Shown: positions 35,145-43,731 of the stretch, piece after piece | Numbering within the stretch: position 1 is the stretch's first letter | Layout of the letters: every line of letters begins with the position of its first letter | Origin: Pedobacter sp. Leaf41 | GTDB lineage: Bacteria; Bacteroidota; Bacteroidia; Sphingobacteriales; Sphingobacteriaceae | DNA: 64,000 bases | NCBI RefSeq assembly: GCF_001422545.1 | Contig: NZ_LMLE01000007.1 | Coordinates: 62,001 to 126,000 of the forward strand | Direction: 5' to 3' | Notes under the pieces: model-generated | Told to the model about the DNA's origin: nothing | Seen by the model: the letters and a program-made list of their open reading frames with translations, nothing else | Databases searched by the model: none | Made by a program: the position numbers and the translations under genes

Positions 35145-36560
35145 ATGAAGTTAAAATTATTTCTTGCAATCTTCCTTCTTTCGGGCTTTTTTGCCAATGC
35201 GCAATCAAAATTTAATATTAAAAGCTATGGTGCCATTGGCAACGGCAAAACCAATGATGCAGTGGCGATTCAAAAAGCTATCGATGCGTGTTCAAAAGCT
35301 GGCGGTGGCCAGGTAGTTGTTCCTGCCGGGCATGTTTATCTTTCGGGCCCCTTCCACTTAAAATCATTTGTAGAGTTGAGAGTAGAAGGTGGAGCCAAAA
35401 TTTTAGCAAGTCCGGATGAAAAACTTTATACAGAAAGTGCCTTTGGCGATAACAAAGGTGAAGGAACTGTATGGATTGGTGGAAAAAATTTACAGCAGGT
35501 AAGTATTACGGGTAGCGGTGAAATTGACGGAAATGGCATTTCATTTATGGGAGAAGAGCTAGACGATTCTTATGTGCTTAAACCTTTTAATGTTGTAGAT
35601 CCACGGCCACATTTACTCACTTTAATTGGTTGTAAAAAATTAAATATCGACGGCGTTACTTTTAAAAACTCTGCTTACTGGACCGTTCATTTAATAGGTT
35701 GTGATGATGTTGCGATTTCAAATATCACGTTGCTCAACAGTATCAAAATTAGAAATAGCGATGGTATCGATATTGATCATAGTAAAAATGTAAGGATTAC
35801 CAATTGTTATATCGAATCGGGAGATGATTGTATCTGCTTAAAAAACAGACGTGAATTTGAAAAATATGGACCATGCGAAAATATTGTTATTAGCAATTGT
35901 ACCATGACTTCCAGCTCTTGCGCCATTAAAATCGGCTCAGAAAATATGGACCGCATTAGCAAAGTACTGATCAACAACTGTAATATCGTTAATAGTAATC
36001 GAGGCATAGGCATTCAAAACAGAGATGAAGGAACGGTAAGTGATGTAATCTTTTCTAATTTGGTTATCGAATCCAAATTATTCTCAGATGTATGGTGGGG
36101 CAAAGCCGAGCCTATTTACATTACCGCGTACCCACGAGCAACAAGCAATAACAAAGATGCGGGCTGGCGGTTACCGAAAGGTGAGACAAAAGGCCGCGTG
36201 GGTGCTGTTACAAACATTTATTTCTCCAATATTCGATGCTCCGGAGAAGGTGGAGTTTACATTAGCGGCGAAAATTCTGATAAGATTTCGAGCATTTATT
36301 TTGATCAGGTAACTGTTTCAATGGAGAAAACAACTAAGCAGCCTGGCGGAGTTTATGACCGCAGGCCAAGCAATGTAGAGGGGCTGGTAAAAAGTGATAT
36401 TGCTGGTTTTTATTTCGAAAATACAGGCTACATCAGTTTACAAAACAGTGAAGTAATTTGGGGCAAAGCCAAACCTTCTTATGCAGGTAAAGCATTGGAG
36501 ACAAAGAATGTAACTAAAATTAAATCAGTTAATTTTACAGAAAGAGATGCGGATAAATAG
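35145..36560 (+). CDS. GH28-family glycoside hydrolase (polygalacturonase-like)
   Basis: A 471-residue secreted right-handed parallel beta-helix enzyme (signal peptide to about 19; FNIKSYGAIGNGKTND at about 23-38 is the typical opening). The GH28 catalytic Asp residues are present in NSDGIDID (about 204-211) and SGDDCICLK (about 226-234). The usual GHG motif is absent, with CAIKIGSE at that place, and WWGKAEPI lies further on. That variant occurs in GH28 subfamilies of less certain specificity, so galacturonic acid as the target is not assured. The stop overlaps the GH43 start by 14 nt. Confidence 0.88.
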   Translation: MKLKLFLAIFLLSGFFANAQSKFNIKSYGAIGNGKTNDAVAIQKAIDACSKAGGGQVVVPAGHVYLSGPFHLKSFVELRVEGGAKILASPDEKLYTESAFGDNKGEGTVWIGGKNLQQVSITGSGEIDGNGISFMGEELDDSYVLKPFNVVDPRPHLLTLIGCKKLNIDGVTFKNSAYWTVHLIGCDDVAISNITLLNSIKIRNSDGIDIDHSKNVRITNCYIESGDDCICLKNRREFEKYGPCENIVISNCTMTSSSCAIKIGSENMDRISKVLINNCNIVNSNRGIGIQNRDEGTVSDVIFSNLVIESKLFSDVWWGKAEPIYITAYPRATSNNKDAGWRLPKGETKGRVGAVTNIYFSNIRCSGEGGVYISGENSDKISSIYFDQVTVSMEKTTKQPGGVYDRRPSNVEGLVKSDIAGFYFENTGYISLQNSEVIWGKAKPSYAGKALETKNVTKIKSVNFTERDADK

Positions 36561-37521
36561 AAACAAAAATATCAGCAGTTTTTCAGCGTTGCTGATGCTG
36601 ATGCTTATTTCGTTATCATCAATAGCGCAACAGGTAAGTAATCCTATTATCCCTGGATATTTTGCCGATCCAACGGTTGTAAAGCAAAATGGCACTTATT
36701 TTATTTATGCCACTATCGATCCATGGGGTGGAGATGAACTGGCTGTTTTTGAAACGAAAGACTTTGTTAACTTTACACGCCACCATTTAAACTGGCCTAC
36801 CAAAAAAGCGTGTACAAGCCCTACCTCCAATAGTTCGATGGTATGGGCGCCTTCTGTTGTAAGAGGTAAAGATAAGAAGTTTTACATGTACGTATCTGTA
36901 GGGAGCGAGGTTTGGGCTGGAGTAAGTGATCAGCCTTTAGGGCCTTGGAAAAACCTAAAAAAAGATAACACGCCGCTAATTGCTGCAAAAGATTATCCTG
37001 CCGTTCATAACATTGATGCTGATTGTTTTATTAACGATAACGGCGATGCTTTTCTCTACTGGGGTTCGGGATTTAACTGGATTAATGGAAAATGCATGGC
37101 TGTAAAGTTAAAGCCAGATATGTTCAGTTTTGTAAATAAGCCAGCGGAGGTAACGCCAACAGGTTATTTCGAAGCACCACACATGATTAAAAGGAATAAC
37201 GAATACTTACTAATGTTTTCTGAAGGAAAGGCAATTGATGAAACCTATCGAATAGGATATGCAGTAGGCAAAACGCCCTTCGGTCCTTTCCAAAAGGGAA
37301 AATATAGTCCAATTCTTTCAACCATACCTGGTACAGCAACAATAGGCCCCGGTCATCACACCGTTATAACATTAGGAAAACAGGATTACGTTTTGTACCA
37401 TCGCATTGTTCCGCAAAAAGAAAAGTATGTACTTAGAGAACTTTGTTTGGATAGCCTTAAATACGACAATAAAAACCAACTCATGAAAGTTGTTCCGGTG
37501 AAAACGAAGCGTATTAATTGA
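36547..37521 (+). CDS. GH43-family glycoside hydrolase
   Basis: A 324-residue secreted five-bladed beta-propeller enzyme. The catalytic triad of the family is visible: Asp41 (FADPTVV) as base, Asp157 (NIDADCF) as pKa modulator and Glu209 (YFEAPHM) as acid. Signal peptide to about 27. GH43 enzymes remove arabinofuranose, xylose or galactose. The gene begins inside the end of GH28 (14-nt overlap), so the two are translationally linked. A LacI-type operator lies just downstream at 37541. Confidence 0.92.
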   Translation: MRINRNKNISSFSALLMLMLISLSSIAQQVSNPIIPGYFADPTVVKQNGTYFIYATIDPWGGDELAVFETKDFVNFTRHHLNWPTKKACTSPTSNSSMVWAPSVVRGKDKKFYMYVSVGSEVWAGVSDQPLGPWKNLKKDNTPLIAAKDYPAVHNIDADCFINDNGDAFLYWGSGFNWINGKCMAVKLKPDMFSFVNKPAEVTPTGYFEAPHMIKRNNEYLLMFSEGKAIDETYRIGYAVGKTPFGPFQKGKYSPILSTIPGTATIGPGHHTVITLGKQDYVLYHRIVPQKEKYVLRELCLDSLKYDNKNQLMKVVPVKTKRIN

Positions 37522-37540
37522 GCTAAGCAAATGCGGGTTT

Positions 37541-37560
37541 TTACGTAAACGTTTACGCAA
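37541..37560. promoter_or_regulatory. LacI-type operator, copy 3 (best palindrome)
   Basis: TTACGTAAACGTTTACGCAA is nearly a perfect palindrome about the central CG (inner 12 bp GTAAACGTTTAC perfect). It lies 20 nt after the GH43 stop and about 150 nt before the small gene at 37708. It is either the operator of that gene or an auxiliary site for looping with the other two copies. Confidence 0.6.
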
Positions 37561-37707
37561 ATAAACTGACTCATATTTAGTAAACCAACGTCTTTTTTTT
37601 ACAATTTACACTAAACATCAAGCCAGCCATAATTTAAAATTAATTGTGCCCAATTCGCTTTAAGGGTGCTTTCTAAAATATGGAAACATGCTTATTGTAA
37701 ACTTTAA

Positions 37708-38073
37708 ATGAGAAAGAAGGTTAATATACTTTTTGATTCGACCAATGATGGAATACTAGATTTCCAGCTAACTTACCACGTAACAGCGTCCCGCCGGAAA
37801 TGGAAAGTTGACTGTTCCATAGCCTTATTATCTGATCAGAATTTTGAATGGTTGGAAAATGATTCTTTTGCTTTCAATATTCAATCATTATTGATTGAAA
37901 ACGCCCTTGTAATCAGCTTTGGAAAATTGCAACCGCAAATTAATGCAGAGTATTACAAGCTGATGAATATCATTGCAAACTACGTTCAACTTATTGACTG
38001 TGACATTAATTGGGCGCCAGAGCAGGAACTGATCATCGCTTCGCAACAGGAACAGCTGGTAGATCATTATTAG
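37708..38073 (+). CDS. hypothetical 121-residue protein
   Basis: I do not recognise this protein. It has no signal peptide or transmembrane segment and is acidic towards the C-terminus. It shows alternating beta-like stretches (VNILFDST, WKVDCSIALL, ALVISFG) and a helix (YYKLMNIIANYVQ). The ATG at 37708 lies 187 nt after the GH43 gene, with a LacI-type operator between, and a bidirectional terminator follows at 38138. It may be a small regulated cytosolic protein; the frame could also be non-coding. Confidence 0.5.
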   Translation: MRKKVNILFDSTNDGILDFQLTYHVTASRRKWKVDCSIALLSDQNFEWLENDSFAFNIQSLLIENALVISFGKLQPQINAEYYKLMNIIANYVQLIDCDINWAPEQELIIASQQEQLVDHY

Positions 38074-38137
38074 CACAGCCATTACTTCTTATTATCAGAA
38101 AAATTTACAATATTCAGTACAAATTGGATCAAAAATT

Positions 38138-38170
38138 AAGGGTTAGCAACATTCTGAATTGCTAACCCTT
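38138..38170. terminator. bidirectional terminator between convergent units
   Basis: A perfect 12-bp stem (AAGGGTTAGCAA at 38138-38149, TTGCTAACCCTT at 38159-38170) with a 9-nt loop. The plus side is followed by CAAATTACTTTTATTT and the minus side by TTAATTTTTG. It lies between the convergent genes ending at 38073 and 38214. Confidence 0.7.
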
Positions 38171-38213
38171 CAAATTACTTTTATTTGTTCAGTCGAGATT
38201 GGCTAGCCTCGAA

Positions 38214-40550
38214 TCAAAGCTTCATATTAATCAACTTTCCATTGTAGGTAATCGACTTGGAACGCCCAGGCGATTTACCATCAGCAATTAATACTACATT
38301 AAACTTCCTGGTACTTAACATCCCTTTGAAATTACCAATTCTATCGCCTACACTTAATGTTTTTTCTTGATTATTCCACTTAAATGTGATGGTAGAGAAC
38401 TTTCCTTTTTCATAATTATAGTTATCATTTTCATCTTCGTACAATACAAATTCACCGTCTGCCCCATCGTAAACACGAACAGTTAAATTATCCCATTTTT
38501 TTTCTGTTGAGTATTGGACGTCCGGCCCGATTGGAATAATTGATCCAGCCTTAACATAAAGTGGAACGATGTTTATTGGCGCATCAGTGTTTACCTCTCT
38601 CCCACCGTTATAATATTGGTTGGTCCAGAAATTATACCAACCGCTTCCCTCTGGCAAATATACAGGCCATTTTTTAGTCTGATATTTTGTTACCGGAGCA
38701 ACCAAAATCGATCGGCCAAACAGATATTGATGACCCATTTCATGTGTTTTTTTATCGGCAGCAAAATCCATCACCATCGGACGCATAAAGGTTCCATCAT
38801 TTTTGCTAACATCCCACGAGGTGCTATAAATGTAAGGCAATAAGCTGTAACGAAGCTTGATAAACTTTTCCTGAGCATCAAAACACCAGGAACCGCGGTC
38901 GCCAAAATTCCAGATTTCTCTTGGCAACTCTGTTCCATGAGAACGCATCATGGGACTAAAAGTTCCAAACTGCATCCAGCGAACATACAACTCTTGAAAT
39001 TCAGGATTTTTATTTCCACCTCCATTACGCCAGCGACCGGCGAAAAAGCCACCTATATCGCTATTCCAGTTCGGAATGCCCATAAGCGTATAATTTAAAG
39101 CCGCAGGAATTTGTTTTTCGAGCATATCCCAGGTAGAACTTACGTCGCCACTCCAGGTATTAGAACCATACAACTGTTGACCAATAAAGCCAGATCTAGT
39201 GAGAATGACGCCTCTTTTCTGGCTGTTCCTTTCCCGCTGATGGGTTGCGATCCCCTTATTATGCATCAGGCTGAAACCATTTTTTACACTTCTGTAACTG
39301 CCAAGGTAAGTGGGTAAATCGAAATCAGATTCTTTTTTATTGATGTGATCCGGCTCTGTTGAATCAAGCCACCAACCATCGTTTCCGATATAGCTAAAAA
39401 TACCTTTATCCAGATATTTCCAATAAATATCTAAGGCCTTAGGATTGAAAACATCATAAGGTCTCGCCCCGCTGTTTGGTGGCCAGGTATCAAAATTAAT
39501 GATCATTTTTTTACTATCGAATTCCTTTCGCTGATCTGTTTTTGGACCAAAGCCAGGCCAGGTAACAATGAGCAGTTTAGCATTTAACTGATGAATCTGA
39601 TCCACCCATTTTTTTGGATCTGGAAAGCGTTCTTTATCAAAACTCTGAGAGTTCCATGCACTATCACTTTTATTATATTCGGGCCAATAACGCCAATCCT
39701 GGATCACCACATCAAGCGGAACTTTTAAATCGCGATACTTTTTTAACACATTTAAACTTTCATCCTGACTATTATATCGCTCCTTACTCTGAAAAAAACC
39801 ATATGCCCACAATGGAAGCATGGGAGCTTTCCCCGTTAAAGTTCGCACTTTTGAAATTACGCCATCCGCATTTTTACCGTACATAAAATAGTAATCTGAG
39901 CAATGACCTAAACCTTCAAAAGAAAGTTCCTGGGGGTTATCGTTAAATTCTGAAATGGAATAGTTATCCCAAAAAACGCCATAACCTTTAACCGAATGAA
40001 AAAACGGCGAGTAGGTTGACATATTTTCATTTTGCATGTGATGAGCAGAATTGCGTCGATTAAATTTGTTATCCAGAATTTGTCCCACCCCATAAATGGC
40101 CTCATCTTTATCAAGCAAAAAACCATTCCGAACTTTAAACGATGGTGTACCAGCATCATCTATGGGAGAAAATTGTGTTCCATAATCTTTATCATTCAAC
40201 AATTTATTTCCCGAACGATCTGAAAAATAAATACCACCTGTTTCTACGTTTACTTCTACCTGAAGTGAATCACTTTTAATCAGCGTATTTTTTCCCATCT
40301 GAGAAAATTCAACCGGGGTTTTCACCGCTTTACCAACCACAGAGAGGCTCTTTTTGTCGTATGGTTTTCCGTCAGGCGTTTTAAACACACGCACAATGCT
40401 CGGCGAATAATATTCAATTTTAATATCCATCCCTTGAGTGGAAAAGGAAATTCCCTGCGGAAGTTTTTGAACTGACTGTGCGTTTAAATCTCCCGAAAAA
40501 GTCAGCATTAGCGCTGCCGTTATAAAATAAAGCCTTTGATAAATTCTCAT
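38214..40550 (-). CDS. GH31 alpha-glycosidase (alpha-xylosidase or alpha-glucosidase type)
   Basis: A 778-residue secreted GH31 enzyme: signal peptide to about 24, N-terminal beta-sandwich, (beta/alpha)8 barrel and C-terminal DUF5110-like beta domains. The nucleophile is Asp396 in GWWLDSTEPD, and the acid/base is Asp469 in TWSGDVSSTWD. There is no PA14 insert. The WLDSTEP form is common in Bacteroidota enzymes annotated as alpha-xylosidases, but specificity cannot be decided from this. It lies 89 nt after the SusR-like regulator and is the last gene of the locus 4 strand. Confidence 0.92.
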   Translation of the reverse strand: MRIYQRLYFITAALMLTFSGDLNAQSVQKLPQGISFSTQGMDIKIEYYSPSIVRVFKTPDGKPYDKKSLSVVGKAVKTPVEFSQMGKNTLIKSDSLQVEVNVETGGIYFSDRSGNKLLNDKDYGTQFSPIDDAGTPSFKVRNGFLLDKDEAIYGVGQILDNKFNRRNSAHHMQNENMSTYSPFFHSVKGYGVFWDNYSISEFNDNPQELSFEGLGHCSDYYFMYGKNADGVISKVRTLTGKAPMLPLWAYGFFQSKERYNSQDESLNVLKKYRDLKVPLDVVIQDWRYWPEYNKSDSAWNSQSFDKERFPDPKKWVDQIHQLNAKLLIVTWPGFGPKTDQRKEFDSKKMIINFDTWPPNSGARPYDVFNPKALDIYWKYLDKGIFSYIGNDGWWLDSTEPDHINKKESDFDLPTYLGSYRSVKNGFSLMHNKGIATHQRERNSQKRGVILTRSGFIGQQLYGSNTWSGDVSSTWDMLEKQIPAALNYTLMGIPNWNSDIGGFFAGRWRNGGGNKNPEFQELYVRWMQFGTFSPMMRSHGTELPREIWNFGDRGSWCFDAQEKFIKLRYSLLPYIYSTSWDVSKNDGTFMRPMVMDFAADKKTHEMGHQYLFGRSILVAPVTKYQTKKWPVYLPEGSGWYNFWTNQYYNGGREVNTDAPINIVPLYVKAGSIIPIGPDVQYSTEKKWDNLTVRVYDGADGEFVLYEDENDNYNYEKGKFSTITFKWNNQEKTLSVGDRIGNFKGMLSTRKFNVVLIADGKSPGRSKSITYNGKLINMKL

Positions 40551-40639
40551 ATTGTAGGTTTATATTTGGTATTTGATGACAGCAAAAATAGATTCAACAA
40601 CCTCAATAGAGACAACACCAATGTTGAATTTTTTTGTAT

Positions 40640-43213
40640 TTAGGTTGATTTTTTCACGTTTTGAGCATATTCAGAAGGTTTACAGCCATAACGTTCCTGA
40701 AAGCATTTGCTCAAATAGCTCGAACTGCTAAAGCCTACACGATCGGCAATCTCAGAAATATTAAGGGTTCCTTCAAGAAGTAATTCTGCAGCTTTTTCCA
40801 ACCTGATGTTGCGGATAAATAACGAAGGAGATTTATCAAGTAAGGTAATCAATTTGCGATACAACCCGGTACGGTCCATATTCAAATCGCTGCTAAGTTG
40901 CTCAACAGAATAGTCGCTTACATTTAAATTATTCTCGACCAGCAACATTGCTTTCTTTAAAAACGCAGCTTCCATCGGGTTCATGTTTTCCGTGGACTGA
41001 GGAATTTCTGTTCTTGGCGGGGAAGAAGGATTTGCAAATTCGAGTTTCCCACTTAATAAATTTTGCTGATCAATTAAACTTCTGATTCTGAGCAGGAGAA
41101 GATCTTCCCTCCGATTTCGTTCTGCATTTTTTCTGGCGTTACGCAAATAAAACCTAATGCTAAGCCAAATGGCTACAACCATTAAACCAAAATAGCAAAA
41201 ATATGCCACCGTAGTTCGCCACCATGGAGGATTAATGGTTAGGTTGATTGTGGTGATTTCTCCTGGCCATTCCAAATTGGTAGTAGAAGCCATTACCTGA
41301 AGTTCATATTTTCCTGGCGGAAGATTGGTGTAAGATATTGTGAGCACTCCATCCCTTCCAGAAAAATCGTTTCCCTGTGCACTTCGGTTTTCTCTCCACT
41401 CCTGGTCTATACCGATCAGTTTGTAACGATAGTAAGTTTGGGCAGGATTTTGATAGTTAAGTGCCGAAAAACGGAAGGTGAGAAAATTTTGGTCGTATAG
41501 TAAAACTAAGCCGCTAGTATAAGGCACCGTTTTGTCCAAGATATTATTATCCACTTCAACATCTATCTTCTTTCCATGCACCAAAAAATCAGTAAAAACC
41601 GGTTTAAATGGCAATTTATCATTCTGTGCAATATTTTGGTTTAAAACCGAAAAGCCATTTACGCCACCAAAGTAAAGTGTTCCATTTTTGCTTTCAAATA
41701 CAGCATTTCGCAAGTATTCGCCTTCCAAGGCACCTGTTGAAGCATCGTAGTTGATAAATGTGATATCCTTTGCAGCTTTACTAAGTTGCACCCGGTTAAT
41801 TCCATAACTAGTGGCAATCCAAATATTTTTACGGCTATCTTCAAAAATCGATTGTATGAAGTTGTTGGAGAGCCCGTTTTGAGTATAGAAAAATTGTTCC
41901 TTACCAGTAACAGGATTTAATAAACTCAAACCATCTGTGGTGCCCGTCCAAATCCAACCCTTACTATCTTTAAATTTGGCTGTTTGGTTGCCAGGCAAGT
42001 TTAATACCTCCGTTTTCAAACCTTTAAGTACTCCAGAAGGAATTAACTTTGGGGGCAGAGGTCGTAGGGAATCTTCGTTTCCAACTCCGGGCTTGTACAA
42101 ATATATTCCAGACTGCGTTTTAACATAGATTTTGCTGAGATCATCTTCGGCAAATGACTGAGCCATCACATCTTTAAAACTACTACCAAGAAACGAAGAT
42201 TTTTTTACGGTGTTAAATAAATACCGATGCGGATGATGGTATAATAATCCTTGATTAGCAGTTCCGAGCCATAAACCACCTTGTTTATCGTATAATAGCG
42301 TACTTATTTCTGTATTGAGTTTAGTTCCATCTGCCTGCTCAATAACTGGAATATACTGGCTTTTGTTATGCTTTACATCCACAATCCAAATTCCATTCGC
42401 ACAGCTGATGGTTGCTTTTCCATCTCCATCTACCACCAGAGTGTTGAGGTGATATGGCGTTTCCAATACTTTTTTCCAATCGCGTTTACGGATATCAAAA
42501 AAGAAGCAGCCACCATTACTCCCATTCCGAAGTTGATAAAATCCATTTTTCGCCTTCACCACAAGTGATGTACTTTGAAATTTAGACTGTTGAGCAGCAG
42601 GATATGCAGCCAGTTTAAATTGCTGGCGCTTTGCTTTCAAATTGTAGCAAATTACTTCGCCGGTGCTGTAAAAAAGAAATAAATCGTCTCTTTCATTACT
42701 CACATCTTGCAGTAGCCCAACATTATGATTTAGATCTATTGAATATTGATGATTTTTCGACTGTAACTTTTGGTTGTTAAGTAGCCATATTCTACTATCT
42801 GAATCTAGAAAAAAATCATCAATTGCGCCGTTAAAGCCAGCAGTTTTGAAATAGCGGTTAAGGTTTGATTGGTATTTTCCTTCATACAAATCAACCCGCA
42901 TTAATTTATGATGATCTTTTATCCAGAGAATGGAATCCCCACTCTGGTAAATCCGATAGAAACCGTCGTAACTTTTCAACGCATAGCCTTGCTTACTTTT
43001 ATCATGAATATAGGTAAAACGCGAACCATCAAAAATATTGAGGTTCCCACTGGTTTTAAAAACCATTCGGCCGTCTTGAAGCTGGATGATGTACCGTATT
43101 TGGTTATCACTTAGTCCCTGCGAAACGGTTAAAGGTGAAAAAACGAAATCCTGAGCAAATAGCTTTGGCATTAAATTCAGCAGCAATATAATGGTCAGTA
43201 AAATCGGCTTCAT
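40640..43213 (-). CDS. SusR-like membrane regulator: sensor repeats, Y_Y_Y domain and AraC helix-turn-helix without kinase
   Basis: An 857-residue protein with a signal sequence, two-component-regulator propeller repeats (for example GGLWLGTANQGLLYHH and GWIWTGTTDGLSLLNP), a Y_Y_Y domain (about 570-655), one transmembrane segment (about 668-692) and a C-terminal AraC DNA-binding domain (about 745-855). There is no histidine kinase or receiver domain between the membrane and the AraC part. This is the layout of Bacteroides SusR, which senses oligosaccharide in the periplasm and activates transcription directly from the membrane. It lies 89 nt before GH31, which it may control. Confidence 0.88.
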   Translation of the reverse strand: MKPILLTIILLLNLMPKLFAQDFVFSPLTVSQGLSDNQIRYIIQLQDGRMVFKTSGNLNIFDGSRFTYIHDKSKQGYALKSYDGFYRIYQSGDSILWIKDHHKLMRVDLYEGKYQSNLNRYFKTAGFNGAIDDFFLDSDSRIWLLNNQKLQSKNHQYSIDLNHNVGLLQDVSNERDDLFLFYSTGEVICYNLKAKRQQFKLAAYPAAQQSKFQSTSLVVKAKNGFYQLRNGSNGGCFFFDIRKRDWKKVLETPYHLNTLVVDGDGKATISCANGIWIVDVKHNKSQYIPVIEQADGTKLNTEISTLLYDKQGGLWLGTANQGLLYHHPHRYLFNTVKKSSFLGSSFKDVMAQSFAEDDLSKIYVKTQSGIYLYKPGVGNEDSLRPLPPKLIPSGVLKGLKTEVLNLPGNQTAKFKDSKGWIWTGTTDGLSLLNPVTGKEQFFYTQNGLSNNFIQSIFEDSRKNIWIATSYGINRVQLSKAAKDITFINYDASTGALEGEYLRNAVFESKNGTLYFGGVNGFSVLNQNIAQNDKLPFKPVFTDFLVHGKKIDVEVDNNILDKTVPYTSGLVLLYDQNFLTFRFSALNYQNPAQTYYRYKLIGIDQEWRENRSAQGNDFSGRDGVLTISYTNLPPGKYELQVMASTTNLEWPGEITTINLTINPPWWRTTVAYFCYFGLMVVAIWLSIRFYLRNARKNAERNRREDLLLLRIRSLIDQQNLLSGKLEFANPSSPPRTEIPQSTENMNPMEAAFLKKAMLLVENNLNVSDYSVEQLSSDLNMDRTGLYRKLITLLDKSPSLFIRNIRLEKAAELLLEGTLNISEIADRVGFSSSSYLSKCFQERYGCKPSEYAQNVKKST

Positions 43214-43334
43214 TTATAGGATTTAAGTTTTGTTGCCTTTAAAGATTTCGTTTTAAATGTTGAAATTAAGTCGCAGCTATCAGTTAATAGGTTTAGCAAT
43301 TATTCAAACATCAATGCGGTTTTCGTTTGCAGTA

Positions 43335-43676
43335 TTATTTATTTGGATTTAACTCAAAAACCTGTTTCATTAATTGCCATTTTTCTCCTGGCGCCGCCCC
43401 TGGCAAAGGCTGTTGAAATTTCCACATCAACGCTTCCCATTCCAATACCTTCTCATTTGCTTCGTCCATCATCTTCTTATTTTCAAACGTAAAGTCATCT
43501 GTTGTTTCCATCACCATAAATAAACGGTTCGAAATGCGATAGATTTCCATTGAGGTAATGCCAGAATCTACTATACTTTTGGTGATTTCCGGCCAGCCAT
43601 TTTTGTGGTATTCCTCATATTCACTGATCAGTTTTTCATCGTCTACCAGATCAAGCGCAAGTGCATATTTTTTCAT
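43335..43676 (-). CDS. L-rhamnose/L-fucose mutarotase-like protein
   Basis: A small cytosolic alpha/beta-barrel protein of the RhaM (DUF718) family, about 113 residues from the ATG at 43676; the frame is open to 43700 but the longer N-terminus adds nothing typical. Landmarks are YALALDLVDDEKLISEYEEYH, in two parts near the N-terminus, then NGWPEITKSI and ALMWKFQQPLP. It interconverts the anomers of a 6-deoxysugar. The gene follows a GH29 fucosidase by 55 nt, so L-fucose is a more likely substrate here than rhamnose; this is inference from context. Confidence 0.82.
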   Translation of the reverse strand: MKKYALALDLVDDEKLISEYEEYHKNGWPEITKSIVDSGITSMEIYRISNRLFMVMETTDDFTFENKKMMDEANEKVLEWEALMWKFQQPLPGAAPGEKWQLMKQVFELNPNK

Positions 43677-43731
43677 AGCTATAAATCGTGATGTTATCAA
43701 TAACCCAATGGCTAACTGCCTCTTGGCTCAA

